Below, piece by piece: positions 26,883-36,116 of a stretch of DNA of 64,000 bases. The position numbers and the translations under genes were made by a program. The stretch spans positions 9,976 through 73,975 of the forward strand of contig NZ_JBBBNV010000023.1 of NCBI RefSeq assembly GCF_037137075.1, in the 5' to 3' direction. Under the pieces are notes generated by a model. That model had not been told where the DNA came from. It did no database searches and was given only the letters and a program-made list of their open reading frames with translations. Origin of the DNA: JBBBNV01 sp037137075 (lineage in GTDB: Bacteria; Bacillota; Bacilli; Paenibacillales; NBRC-103111). The stretch's first letter is position 1, and each line of letters begins with the position of its first letter.

Positions 26883-27659
26883 ATGGAACCAGACAACAAG
26901 CCGTCCGCAGAAAAAAAATATTGGGTTCCCGCGCTTGAGCGCGCGGACAGCATCCTCCGGTTAATCCGTGCCGAGCCCTCCGCCCTGAAGCTGATGGACT
27001 TGTCCAAGCGGCTGGACATTAACAAGAGCTCCATGTTCTCCCTTCTGCACACGCTGGAAGCACTGCAATGGGTAACCCGGCTGCCCGGGGATACCTATGC
27101 CATCGGGCCCGGCATCGGCCAATTCGGCAGCGCGTATCTGCAGCAGTTCGACCTCAGCAGGGCTTTTCAGCAGGAGGCGGCGGCCTCCCGCACACGAATC
27201 GGCGAAACCGTGCAGCTGGCTTGCCTGGATGGGCGGGATATTCTATACCTGGCCAAAATGGAAGCCCCTTCTCCGGTCCGGCTCGCTTCAGATCCGGGGA
27301 TGCGGCTGCCTGCCTACGCTACGGCAATGGGCAAGGCGCTTCTGGCCGAGCTGGAGGATGCAGAGGTTCTCCGGCTGTACCCGGAGAGCGGGCTCGCGCA
27401 GCTTACCCCCCGGACAGTGCCGGACGCTGCCGCCCTGCTGGCCGAGCTGGCCCGCATACGCAAGGAAGGCCTGGCCTATGACGATCAGGAGGCCGTTATC
27501 GGCTTTTGCTGCGTCGGGGCCGCCGTTTATGATGCATCCGGACGGGCTGCCGCAGCAGTCAGCTTCTCAATGCCCGCCCATCAATGGGCGGTCAAGCAGG
27601 AGCAGGCGACCGAGGAGCTGCGCGGGCTTGCCCGGCGCTTATCCCCCGGCTCGTCTTAA
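26883..27659 (+). CDS. IclR family transcriptional regulator
   Basis: A 258-residue regulator: an N-terminal winged helix-turn-helix (about 15-75, with LSKRLDINKSSMFSLLHTLEALQWV) and a C-terminal effector domain (about 85-250, with ETVQLACLDGRDILYLAKME, PAYATAMGKALLA and EAVIGFCCVGAAVYDASG), as in IclR/KdgR. AAGGAAG precedes the ATG. It is followed by an SDR dehydrogenase and an FAH hydrolase in the same direction, so it likely senses an intermediate of their pathway. Confidence 0.93.
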   Translation: MEPDNKPSAEKKYWVPALERADSILRLIRAEPSALKLMDLSKRLDINKSSMFSLLHTLEALQWVTRLPGDTYAIGPGIGQFGSAYLQQFDLSRAFQQEAAASRTRIGETVQLACLDGRDILYLAKMEAPSPVRLASDPGMRLPAYATAMGKALLAELEDAEVLRLYPESGLAQLTPRTVPDAAALLAELARIRKEGLAYDDQEAVIGFCCVGAAVYDASGRAAAAVSFSMPAHQWAVKQEQATEELRGLARRLSPGSS

Positions 27660-27727
27660 CCCGGCGTGTCCGCCGGATATCGCGCAGCCCGGGATACTAT
27701 ATTTAACCTCAAAGGGGAAATGAAATC

Positions 27728-28501
27728 ATGCGGTTATCGAACAAAATCGTGCTCATTACCGGATCTGGCTCCGGGATTGGCAAAAGCACCGCCCTGCTGT
27801 TTGCAAAGGAAGGCGCTTCTGTCATCGTCAACGATCTGCAGGCGGATCGGGGAGAAGAAACCGTTCAGGAAATTCGGCAGGCCGGAGGTGAAGCCATCTT
27901 CCTCCAGGCTGACGTTACGAAGCCCGAGGATGTGGAGAAGCTGGTGCGCGAAGCGCTGGCCCACTACGGCCGGATCGACGTGCTGTTCAACAATGCGGGC
28001 ATCAGCGGAGTCGGCATGCTGCATGAGGTAGAGCCTGAGGCATGGGACAAGGTAATGAACGTCAATATTCGCGGGGTTTATCTGCCGAGCAAATACGTGC
28101 TGCCCCATATGATGGAGCAGCGCAGCGGCAGCATCATTAATATGTCCTCCTGCATCGCCGAAATCGGCCTGGCCCGCCGGGCTTCCTACGCGGCAACCAA
28201 AGGCGCCATCCTGTCGCTGACCAAATCGATGCAGGTCGATTACGCGCCGTACGGCATCCGTGTCAACGCACTGCTGCCGGGCACCATTTTGACCCCGTTC
28301 GTCGAGAATTATTTGCGCACCTCCTACGACGATCCCGAAGCTGCAATCGCTTCCCTGAAAACGCGCCAGCTGTCCGGCGATCTAGGCCGTCCGGACGATG
28401 TGGCGCAGGCCGCCCTGTTCCTGGCTTCCGACGACGCCAAGTTCATGATGGGATCGCCGCTTTATATTGACGGAGGCGTCGTCTTCGGCAAAAACGCTTG
28501 A
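27728..28501 (+). CDS. Short-chain dehydrogenase/reductase
   Basis: A 257-residue classical SDR. The cofactor motif is TGSGSGIG (residues 11-18), NNAG follows at about 90-93, and the catalytic Ser-Tyr-Lys are in MSSCIAEIG and YAATK. Asp after the second strand (VNDLQ) points to NAD. Starts 68 bases after iclR with AAAGGGGA before the ATG. With an FAH-family hydrolase it resembles the non-phosphorylating sugar-acid routes in which a 2-keto-3-deoxy acid is oxidised and then cleaved; this is inference. Confidence 0.9.
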   Translation: MRLSNKIVLITGSGSGIGKSTALLFAKEGASVIVNDLQADRGEETVQEIRQAGGEAIFLQADVTKPEDVEKLVREALAHYGRIDVLFNNAGISGVGMLHEVEPEAWDKVMNVNIRGVYLPSKYVLPHMMEQRSGSIINMSSCIAEIGLARRASYAATKGAILSLTKSMQVDYAPYGIRVNALLPGTILTPFVENYLRTSYDDPEAAIASLKTRQLSGDLGRPDDVAQAALFLASDDAKFMMGSPLYIDGGVVFGKNA

Positions 28502-28588
28502 TTTTCCGGGCACGGATCGGCTCTTGTTCGGAGCTTGTCCGAGCCATTTACCTGCATTTATTTCATACTAAAGGAGCGGACTTCATTT

Positions 28589-29485
28589 ATGAAACTCGTT
28601 ACATTTCAGACAAACGGCGGTCAGCGCCTCGGACTCGTGACAGAGAAGGGCGTTCTGGATATTGCAGCGGCAGCTCAGGCCTTCCCGGGCTCGGCAGTGC
28701 CGCTGAACGTAATGGACGTTATTGCCCAAGGCGCGCCGGCGCAATCTGCACTGCTCGCACTGGCGGACAAGGCGCTCACGGCTGGAGAGCAATCGCTGTT
28801 TCTGGCGGAAGAAGGCCTTGATTATGCGCCATGCGTCACCGAGCCGAAAAAAATGATTTGCGTCGGCCTGAACTACCGCAAGCACGCCGAGGAAACGAAT
28901 GCGCCCATTCCGTCATACCCGATTTTGTTCAACAAGTTCCACAATACCTTGACCGGGCACGGAAAGGATGTGCCGCTGCCGAAAGTATCTCAGGAGGTCG
29001 ACTATGAAGCGGAGCTGGTCATCGTAATCGGCAAGGAAGCCAAATACGTCAGCAAGGAAAACGCGCTGGATTATGTGTTTGGCTACTGCAACGTAAACGA
29101 CCTGTCCGCCCGCGATTTGCAGCTGCGGACGCCGCAGTGGATGCTTGGCAAAATTTGCGACAGCTTCAGCCCGCTTGGCCCGTATCTGGTTACGGCCGAT
29201 GAAGTCGGCAACCCGAACGAGCTGTCGATTCGCTGCATCGTCAATGGCGAAGTCCGCCAAAGCTCCAACACATCGGACATGATTTTCCGCTGCGATGAAA
29301 TTGTCAGCTACATCTCCCAGCACCTGACGCTTGTACCGGGAGACATCATTTTGACCGGGACGCCGGAAGGTGTCGTGCTTGGCTATCCGCCGGAGAAGCG
29401 TGTCTACCTGCAGCCGGGGGATGTCGTCACCATTGAGATTGAAAAGCTCGGCTCCATTACGAACCGGATGGTTGCGGAAGCGTAA
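28589..29485 (+). CDS. Fumarylacetoacetate hydrolase family protein
   Basis: A 298-residue FAH-fold hydrolase. The metal site is visible as DYEAELVIVIGKEA (Glu-x-Glu) followed by NVNDLSARDLQ (Asp). The C-terminus LTGTPEGVVLG is typical. These enzymes cleave C-C bonds in 1,3-dicarbonyl compounds. The start MKLVTFQTNGG is chosen because it matches family N-termini; AAAGGAG lies 12 bases before it, rather far. Third gene of the IclR-SDR-FAH operon. Confidence 0.9.
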   Translation: MKLVTFQTNGGQRLGLVTEKGVLDIAAAAQAFPGSAVPLNVMDVIAQGAPAQSALLALADKALTAGEQSLFLAEEGLDYAPCVTEPKKMICVGLNYRKHAEETNAPIPSYPILFNKFHNTLTGHGKDVPLPKVSQEVDYEAELVIVIGKEAKYVSKENALDYVFGYCNVNDLSARDLQLRTPQWMLGKICDSFSPLGPYLVTADEVGNPNELSIRCIVNGEVRQSSNTSDMIFRCDEIVSYISQHLTLVPGDIILTGTPEGVVLGYPPEKRVYLQPGDVVTIEIEKLGSITNRMVAEA

Positions 29486-29568
29486 ACGGCTTGTCCGGCT
29501 TCCCGGAATTTTCGTTCTTCCTCCGCATATCATCTGATTCAACATCATCTTTTTATTTAAAGCTCCTC

Positions 29569-29600
29569 AGCCCCCCGCAGCAGCGGGCGGCTGTTTTTTT
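29569..29600 (+). terminator. Intrinsic terminator of the iclR-SDR-FAH operon
   Basis: AGCC and CCCGC pair with GCGGG and GGCT around a short AGCA loop, followed by seven T. Confidence 0.85.
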
Positions 29601-29952
29601 GTTACGAATGCCAGGCTGCTGCGCCGGACGTGCAGTAAAGCAATCCCGGTGTGTTTACAGCCGGACATGGGTTTTTTCTGCATTTTGCGGCCCTTGAGTC
29701 CTGCCTCTCGATCCTGCAATTGTCTCCTTCAAGCCTCCTGAGCATATCTGCTTGAGCTGCTGCATACCGGAGTGGGCAGTACAGCACATTCCCGCTTGGT
29801 TATGCTGCTTTGGCCTTATTTTTATATGCTGTATTCCTGCCGTCCCCCATCCTTCGTCAGGCTCCGGCAGCATTCGATATTTTACCGCCGATTGCCCCTC
29901 ACATGCTAGCCGCCTCGGACACTTCCGCTTACGTTACACGACTTCCCTTTCC

Positions 29953-29981
29953 TTGACGAAGCACGGAAGCGGGGGTAACAT
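29953..29981 (+). promoter_or_regulatory. Possible promoter of the LRR protein gene
   Basis: TTGACG (29953-29958), 17 bases, TAACAT (29976-29981), about 50 bases before the chosen start. Between the terminator and this point (29601-29952) nothing is recognised. Confidence 0.4.
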
Positions 29982-30033
29982 GGAGGTACAGGCGAGAAAT
30001 AGTTGGAATATTTCAAAAAAGGAGCGTGATCCG

Positions 30034-31200
30034 ATGCACATCCAACCATGGATGGTTCGTCTTGTGCTGATCTGCTTTTTATTGTTCTTCCATCCCGCCC
30101 TGCACGCAGAAGAAGCGGCTCCCGCTTCCGAGCCCGTCACTTTTGCCGACGCTGCTTTGGAGCAAGCCGTTCGGGGGCAGCTGCAGCTGGCTGACGGCCC
30201 GGTAACCATCCGGCATATGAACAGCCTGCTTTCCTTGAGCCTGGATACCCGTATCAGCGACCTTGGCGGTCTGGAGCATGCGGCGAACCTGCGCAGCTTG
30301 TCTGTCGATGCCGCCCCCGTTCAGGACTTTACCCCTATCGCCAGCCTGTCTAATTTGGAAACGCTCTCAATCCAGCATACCTCCTTAGCCGACCTCAGCT
30401 TCGCCTCGGGTCTGGGCAAGCTTCAAGTCCTGCTTGTGCCGGATAATGAGCTTCGTGATCTCAGCCCGCTGGCCGGACTGCCGGATCTGCTGACGTGTGA
30501 TCTTACAGGCAACCGCATTCAGAGCCTGGAGCCGTTAAGCCATACGCCTCGACTAACCTTTCTGCTGGCCAGTCATAATGAGATTGAGGATTTGCGCCCT
30601 CTCGCTCCGCTGCCCTTCCTGAGCCAGGTGGAGCTAGGCTTCAACCGGATTCAAGATCCTTCTCCCCTGCGCCGCCTGTCCCAATTGACGATACTGGATG
30701 TCCAAAACAACGAAATTGAAGATATGTCCGTCCTCCAGGGCTTCCCCTCGCTGTATGAGGCCAAGGTGCGAAATAATCCCGTGAATGCCGATTCGCTGCA
30801 GCTGATTGGGCGCATGAAGCAAGAAGGGGAGGTGAAGCTGGATACGGATGCCATTACAGTGTATGTTAACGGAGAGGTACAGCCATATCCGTTTGAGCCG
30901 TTGCTGCAGGACGATGTTACGCTGGTGCCGATGCGGGCTATTTTTGAGAAGCTGGGGGCTTCCGTCGCCTGGGATGATACAACCCGGACTGTCACCGCCC
31001 GCAAACAGACGAAGCAAATCGTCATTCAGGCCGGCTCCGAAACAGCGGCAGTCAACGGCACCCCGTTGCAAATGGGCACGGCGCCAATCATTGCCCATGA
31101 TACACTGATGGTGCCGCTCCGTTTTGTCAGTGAAGCGCTCGGCGCTGAGGTGGAATGGATTGCCCCGTCGCAACAGATTCGAATACGACTGGATTATTAA
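30034..31200 (+). CDS. Secreted leucine-rich-repeat protein with copper-amine-oxidase-N stalk domain
   Basis: A 388-residue protein. Signal peptide at 1-24 (cleavage near LHAEE). Residues about 45-260 hold eight or so internalin-like 22-residue leucine-rich repeats (pattern L..L..N.I.DL.PL). Residues about 275-388 are a copper-amine-oxidase N-terminal-type stalk domain (ITVYVNGEV, LVPMRAIFEKLGASVAWDD, MVPLRFVSEALGAEVEW), common in Paenibacillus exported proteins. The start is fixed by AAGGAG 9 bases upstream; a much longer frame upstream has none. Likely a surface or secreted binding protein; ligand unknown. Confidence 0.88.
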   Translation: MHIQPWMVRLVLICFLLFFHPALHAEEAAPASEPVTFADAALEQAVRGQLQLADGPVTIRHMNSLLSLSLDTRISDLGGLEHAANLRSLSVDAAPVQDFTPIASLSNLETLSIQHTSLADLSFASGLGKLQVLLVPDNELRDLSPLAGLPDLLTCDLTGNRIQSLEPLSHTPRLTFLLASHNEIEDLRPLAPLPFLSQVELGFNRIQDPSPLRRLSQLTILDVQNNEIEDMSVLQGFPSLYEAKVRNNPVNADSLQLIGRMKQEGEVKLDTDAITVYVNGEVQPYPFEPLLQDDVTLVPMRAIFEKLGASVAWDDTTRTVTARKQTKQIVIQAGSETAAVNGTPLQMGTAPIIAHDTLMVPLRFVSEALGAEVEWIAPSQQIRIRLDY

Positions 31201-31215
31201 CATATCCAAGTGCTG

Positions 31216-31244
31216 ACACAGGCGGAAAGCGCCTGTGTTTTTTT
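31216..31244 (+). terminator. Intrinsic terminator after the LRR gene
   Basis: ACACAGGCG pairs with CGCCTGTGT around GAAAG, followed by a T run. Confidence 0.92.
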
Positions 31245-31369
31245 GCCGCTCCCGGCCCGGCATCGTCGCCCAAGGGAAGCTTCAAACGCGGCTCCTTTTT
31301 TAACAAATGCTGCCGCAGTTTAGCTCGAATTAAGGATCATTTGATACAATAGGCCGTGGAGGGGATTCC

Positions 31370-32083
31370 ATGCTGAACGCTACAATATTGCTCGTTGATG
31401 ATGAAAAAGCGATTGTTCAACTGCTGGAAATGGTGCTCCGCAAAGAAGGCTTCCGGCGTATATATGCAGCCCATACCGCGCGGGAGGCGCTGCAAAAGCT
31501 GGAGGAGCACGGGGCCGATGTCATTTTGCTGGATGTGATGCTGCCGGACCAGACGGGCTTCGAGCTGTGTCCCAAAATCCGGGAAATTTCGGCTGCGCAT
31601 ATCATTTATTTGACGGCGCGGACGTCCGATTTGGATATATTGACCGGCTTTGCCATCGGCGGGGATGATTACGTCACCAAGCCGTTTAACCCGCTTGAAA
31701 TTTCGGCCAGAATCAAAGCCCGTCTGCGGCGGGGCGTCCAATTCCCGGCTGCACGGGGCGAAGAGCCGCGAGCCCGCTATGACTACGGCCGGTTTTCGCT
31801 TGACGAATACGGGGGCGAGCTTCTCGTTGAGGGCCAGCCGGTGCCTTGTCCGGCGCTGGCTTATCAGCTGCTGCTGTTTTTGTGCCGGAACCCGAATGTC
31901 GTATTTTCCAAAGCGCAGCTGTACGAAGCGGTATGGGGAATCGAGGGTATGGGCGATGACAATACGGTGATGGTGCATATCCGCAAAATCCGGGAGCGCA
32001 TCGAGGCCGATCCGAGCATGCCCCAATATTTGCTTACCGTACGGGGTCTCGGCTACAAGCTGGTCAAGGAAAAAACGTTATGA
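31370..32083 (+). CDS. OmpR-family response regulator
   Basis: A 237-residue regulator: receiver domain (about 4-118) with acidic Asp10-Asp11, phospho-acceptor Asp55 (VILLDVMLPD) and Lys in VTKPFNP; then a winged-helix domain (about 140-235) with QLYEAVWGIEGMGDDNTVMVHIRKIRERIE and VRGLGYKL. GGAGGGG precedes the ATG. Its stop overlaps the start of the kinase gene by 4 bases. Targets unknown. Confidence 0.95.
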   Translation: MLNATILLVDDEKAIVQLLEMVLRKEGFRRIYAAHTAREALQKLEEHGADVILLDVMLPDQTGFELCPKIREISAAHIIYLTARTSDLDILTGFAIGGDDYVTKPFNPLEISARIKARLRRGVQFPAARGEEPRARYDYGRFSLDEYGGELLVEGQPVPCPALAYQLLLFLCRNPNVVFSKAQLYEAVWGIEGMGDDNTVMVHIRKIRERIEADPSMPQYLLTVRGLGYKLVKEKTL

Positions 32084-33819
32084 TTCGGATCCGCAGAAGA
32101 CTCATTTTTCATTTTACATACCAGTTTTTTTTCCAGTGGGTATTCGTTCTGATGGTTCTGCTTACAGGGCTGTTTCTTCTTATTCAGCTGATAAACAAGG
32201 AAGAGATTCAGAAAAACTTCACGGCCGGAGCCCTGGAATCGATGGTGCTGGAGGCCGATGCACGTCAGGGGAGCATTGCGCTTCCCTCTCACTGGACGGA
32301 GCAATTGACGGAACGGGGCTACTGGCTGCAGGTAGTGAACAGCGAAGGACGTGTGGTGTATTCGCTCAATGTGCCCGAAGGCCTAAAAACAGTCTATGGC
32401 GCGCCTGAACTGCTCCAGATCGGAGAAACCGGGCGGCTGGACACATGCCGGGTCACGGTAAAGCTGGAAAGCATCCGGGATCAGGAGTACCTGTTTATGC
32501 TCGGCATTGAGGACACCGGCCCGGAACGGCTGCAAAGCTGGTTTCATGCCTTCGGAGCTAACGGCATCGTTCGTCCGGATGCGGCCAAAGACCTGGAGCG
32601 GCTGCTGGAGCAGTCCAATGAATATGTGCAGATTGTTGATGCCGAAGGGCAAATTGTCCAGTCTATCGGGGAAGCGGACCGGCGCGATCCTTATCAGCCG
32701 CTGGAGCTGCTCAAAATGCGCTCGGAGCCGGATATCTATGCCTCAAGCGCAGCGGTTTACTATGATGAAGCATCCGGGCATATCTGGCTGCTGCACACCA
32801 TTAAGGACGGGCAAAGCTTCAATCAGCAGCCGATCCTTCACGGCGTTATTGTGTCCCTGACTGCCACTGCAGGCTTTGCCCTGCTGCTGACGCTGGGCTT
32901 CTCATTCTGGCACGGCTACCGCTACGGTCAGCCTCTGCTGCTGTTCGCCGCCTGGTTTGAACGTATGGGGAAAGGACAGTATCGGGAGGCGTTGACGGAC
33001 AAGGACCGCAAAAAGGTTTACCGCAAAAACGGCGCCATCCGGCTGCGTTACCGGCTGTACAAGGAGGTTATTGCAGGCTTCTATCACATGGCCGAGCGAC
33101 TGGACGCCTCAGAACAGGAGCGCGTCAGGCTGGAGAAAACCCGGGAGGAGTGGATGACCGGAATTTCGCATGACCTTCGGACCCCGCTATCGACCATTCA
33201 CGGGTACGGGCATCTGCTGGAGAGCAGCGATTTCGAATGGACGGATGCCGAGCTGAAGGAAATGGGGAGGACGATACGGGAAAAAGGGGATTATATGCTG
33301 GAGCTGCTGCAGGATTTCTCCTTAACCTTTCAATTAAAAAACAAGGATGTCCCGTTTGAACTGACACCCACAGAATTGAACGAATTGGTACGGCGTACCG
33401 TGCTTCGGTATGTAAACGATGCCACCCTGCAGCACGTCACTTTTTCATTCGCAGGAGAAAAAGCAAGCATCATGGTCCATGTCAATACCAAGTGGCTTCA
33501 ACGGCTGCTCGATAACTTAATCACTAACGCCATCAAGCACAACCCGCCAGGGACACAAATTACGGTGACCACCAAGAAAACAGCCCAGCACGCGTTTATT
33601 CTGGTGGAGGATAACGGAGTAGGCATGGATGAGCATACAAGGCGGAACTTGTTTGAACGTTATTACCGGGGGACCAATACCGAGCAAGGCACAGACGGTG
33701 CCGGACTGGGCATGAGTATCGCCAAATCGATTGCTGTGGCGCATCAGGGGGACATTGAGGTCACCTCCCGGGAGGGCGCCGGCACCACCATCACCTTACG
33801 ACTGCCCAGGTCCGCCTGA
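32080..33819 (+). CDS. Sensor histidine kinase
   Basis: A 579-residue membrane kinase partnered with the response regulator before it. Membrane segments at about 17-39 and 250-272 flank an extracytoplasmic sensor of about 210 residues with no recognised fold. Then a HisKA helix with His364 (ISHDLRTPLSTIHG) and an ATPase domain with the N box (LITNAIKHNPPG), G1 (VEDNGVGM) and G2 (GAGLGMSIAKSI). Transmits an unknown outside signal to the regulator. Confidence 0.95.
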   Translation: MIRIRRRLIFHFTYQFFFQWVFVLMVLLTGLFLLIQLINKEEIQKNFTAGALESMVLEADARQGSIALPSHWTEQLTERGYWLQVVNSEGRVVYSLNVPEGLKTVYGAPELLQIGETGRLDTCRVTVKLESIRDQEYLFMLGIEDTGPERLQSWFHAFGANGIVRPDAAKDLERLLEQSNEYVQIVDAEGQIVQSIGEADRRDPYQPLELLKMRSEPDIYASSAAVYYDEASGHIWLLHTIKDGQSFNQQPILHGVIVSLTATAGFALLLTLGFSFWHGYRYGQPLLLFAAWFERMGKGQYREALTDKDRKKVYRKNGAIRLRYRLYKEVIAGFYHMAERLDASEQERVRLEKTREEWMTGISHDLRTPLSTIHGYGHLLESSDFEWTDAELKEMGRTIREKGDYMLELLQDFSLTFQLKNKDVPFELTPTELNELVRRTVLRYVNDATLQHVTFSFAGEKASIMVHVNTKWLQRLLDNLITNAIKHNPPGTQITVTTKKTAQHAFILVEDNGVGMDEHTRRNLFERYYRGTNTEQGTDGAGLGMSIAKSIAVAHQGDIEVTSREGAGTTITLRLPRSA

Positions 33820-33993
33820 AGCGGGCAGCAGGCATCATTCGCTCCCAACCAGCCCTTAAAAACGCAGTCGATTTAAGGCTGACAATCCAAAGCACCGGAG
33901 CCCGCCGTTGTTTGGGCGGAGGATATATCGGTTCACGAAAGCCCGCCTTGTGCTGCTGGAATATACTGGGTTTCCAAGTCTAGCAGCGTATTT

Positions 33994-34021
33994 TTGCTTT
34001 CCGCCCGATATGCTATACAAT
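33994..34021 (+). promoter_or_regulatory. Possible ampS promoter
   Basis: TTGCTT (33994-33999), 16 bases, TACAAT (34016-34021), 39 bases before the start codon. Confidence 0.4.
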
Positions 34022-34060
34022 ATAAGGAAACCCATTTTGCTAAGAAGCGGAGGAAACGGA

Positions 34061-35296
34061 ATGTCTACTTTCCAGCAATCCTTAAACAGCTATGCCGATC
34101 TGATCGTCCAGGTCGGGGTCAAGGTTCAGCCCGGACAGCGGCTGGTCGTCAACGCGACGATTGACGCGGCCGAGCTGGTGCGCTCCATTGTACAGAAGGC
34201 TTATGAAGCAGGCGCGTACCTGGTCAAGGTGAATTGGACCGATGATACAGTCTCGCGGCTCCGTTATGATTTGGCTCCGGACGAATCGTTTCTGGAAGAG
34301 CCCAAGTGGTACGCCGCCGAGATGCTTGAATGGGCCGAAGGCGGGACTCTTGCGGTCGTGAGCATCGTGTCATCCGATCCCGATCTGCTCAAGGGCGTGC
34401 CTCAGCAGCGGATTATGAATTATCAGAAAACATACGGCCAAGCGATGGCCAAATACCGGCAGTATATGCAGTCGGACAAATTCAGCTGGTGTGTCGTCGC
34501 AGCGCCATCCAAAGCATGGGCGGCCAAGGTGTTCCCGGGCTTGCCGGAAGAAGAGCAGCTCAGCAAGCTGTGGGAAGCCATTCTAAAAACGGTTCGTATC
34601 GATCAGGAGAACCCGGTTTCCGCGTGGGAAACCCATATTCAATCGCTGAATCAAAGATCCGACTATTTGAACGCAAAAAAATACAAAAAGCTGCACTATG
34701 CTGCTCCGGGTACAGACTTGACGATCGAGCTTCCGGAAGGCCATATTTGGGTCGCCGCTGACAGCATCAATGAACAAGGCACTGCGTTCGTAGCCAATAT
34801 GCCGACCGAAGAAGTTTTCACCGCTCCGCTGGCTACCGGCGTGAACGGCACGGTGTCGAGCACGAAGCCGCTCAGCTATGGCGGCACACTTATCGACGGC
34901 TTCTCCTTTACCTTCGAGAACGGCCGGATTGTCAGTGTCTCGGCCCGTCAAGGAGAAGAAGCGCTGAAGAGCCTGGTCGCTATGGATGAAGGGTCCCACT
35001 ATCTGGGTGAAGTGGCTTTGGTTCCGCACCGTTCCCCGATTTCGGAGTCCGGCATCCTGTATTACAATACGCTGTTTGATGAAAATGCCTCCAACCACCT
35101 GGCAATCGGCAGCGCCTATGCGTTTTGTCTGGAGGGCGGCAAGGGGCTCTCTCAGGACGAGTTGAAGGCCAAAGGGCTTAATACCAGCATCACCCATGTC
35201 GATTTTATGATCGGCTCGGCTGAAATGGACATCTACGGAATAACTGCCGATGGCAAGGAGGAGCCTGTGTTCCAGAAGGGCAACTGGGCATTTTAA
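34061..35296 (+). CDS. ampS: M29 family aminopeptidase (AmpS/PepS type)
   Basis: A 411-residue metallo-aminopeptidase of the thermophilic family M29, which removes N-terminal residues from peptides. Metal-binding regions are visible: the Glu of SINEQGTAFVANMPTEEVFTAP, MDEGSHYLGEVALVP with Glu and His, FDENASNHLAIGSAY and THVDFMIGS. The start MSTFQQSLNSYADL is set by GGAGG 6 bases upstream; a 51-codon upstream extension lacks family similarity. Confidence 0.93.
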   Translation: MSTFQQSLNSYADLIVQVGVKVQPGQRLVVNATIDAAELVRSIVQKAYEAGAYLVKVNWTDDTVSRLRYDLAPDESFLEEPKWYAAEMLEWAEGGTLAVVSIVSSDPDLLKGVPQQRIMNYQKTYGQAMAKYRQYMQSDKFSWCVVAAPSKAWAAKVFPGLPEEEQLSKLWEAILKTVRIDQENPVSAWETHIQSLNQRSDYLNAKKYKKLHYAAPGTDLTIELPEGHIWVAADSINEQGTAFVANMPTEEVFTAPLATGVNGTVSSTKPLSYGGTLIDGFSFTFENGRIVSVSARQGEEALKSLVAMDEGSHYLGEVALVPHRSPISESGILYYNTLFDENASNHLAIGSAYAFCLEGGKGLSQDELKAKGLNTSITHVDFMIGSAEMDIYGITADGKEEPVFQKGNWAF

Positions 35297-35403
35297 GAAA
35301 CCGCCGGCTTGATGTAGATGCGGCCTTGCTTCCGCCTGCTGTTTGGAAGCAGGCTTTGTGCACCGCAGCAGCCCGGGCTGCTGCCCTATTGCCCCGCAAA
35401 ATA

Positions 35404-35452
35404 ATAAAAACGTCCAATTCCTGTACTTCCCAGGAGATTGGACGTTTTTATT
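35404..35452. terminator. Bidirectional intrinsic terminator
   Basis: AAAACGTCCAAT pairs with ATTGGACGTTTT, with A before and T after the stem, so it can serve ampS on the plus strand and the convergent small gene on the minus strand. Confidence 0.9.
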
Positions 35453-35535
35453 TTGGAACTAAAGCAGTTCCCTGCAAAGGAAGCCGCCTGATAAAAAAAG
35501 CTTATGGCCCTCATGCCGCAGCCGGACACACCGGC

Positions 35536-35796
35536 TTACTTGAACTTCTTCCAGTCCATCTTGCTGTTGTTGAGCAAATGCTCAAAGTTGTTATCCAGCC
35601 GCTTCTGCTCCGCCTTGCGGGCAGCCTCTTCCTTGGCCCGCTTCTCTTCCTTCACCCGCTGTTCTTCCGCTTTCCATTCATCCGCCTGGGCTTTCAGCTT
35701 GCCCAGCACATCTGCATGGAGAAGATCCTTCAATGTTGCAGGCTTATCCGCCGGATCAGCTTTAGTCGCCGGAGCCGGTCTATTTTTTTTGGCCAT
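35536..35796 (-). CDS. Small coiled-coil protein (DUF3886, YqkK-like)
   Basis: An 86-residue, highly charged protein. After a basic Pro/Ala N-terminus comes ATLKDLLHADVLGKLKAQADEWKAEEQ, then a long Lys/Glu/Arg coiled coil (45-70) and the ending NSKMDWKKFK, all typical of the DUF3886 family. Start taken at MAKKNRPAP with GAGGTGG just upstream; a 16-codon extension is less likely. Function unknown. The 320 bases upstream of it hold nothing recognised. Confidence 0.78.
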   Translation of the reverse strand: MAKKNRPAPATKADPADKPATLKDLLHADVLGKLKAQADEWKAEEQRVKEEKRAKEEAARKAEQKRLDNNFEHLLNNSKMDWKKFK

Positions 35797-36116
35797 GTTG
35801 TCCACCTCGGTTGATTGCTGTTCTTGTTCGTGTAGGATCGGCACCTTGACACACTGCTTGCCCGGGCTTCGGGCTTCACAAGCTTCCGTATTTCGGATAG
35901 CTGACTGTGCTCATTGCCAGACCGCAGGCCCGCTTATCCGGCTATTCTTTGTCGCCGATGCATGTTTCGTTTAGCGGGAGACGTCTTCTCTCTTTTTATA
36001 GTATAGCAGGATTAGCAGGGCCGCCACAATGCCCGGGCAGCCTTGCGCATCAAGCCGCGTATCAGGAAGCAAATCCATGGGCCAGAACAATCCTGTTCAG
36101 GCTCATTGTCCCGGCA

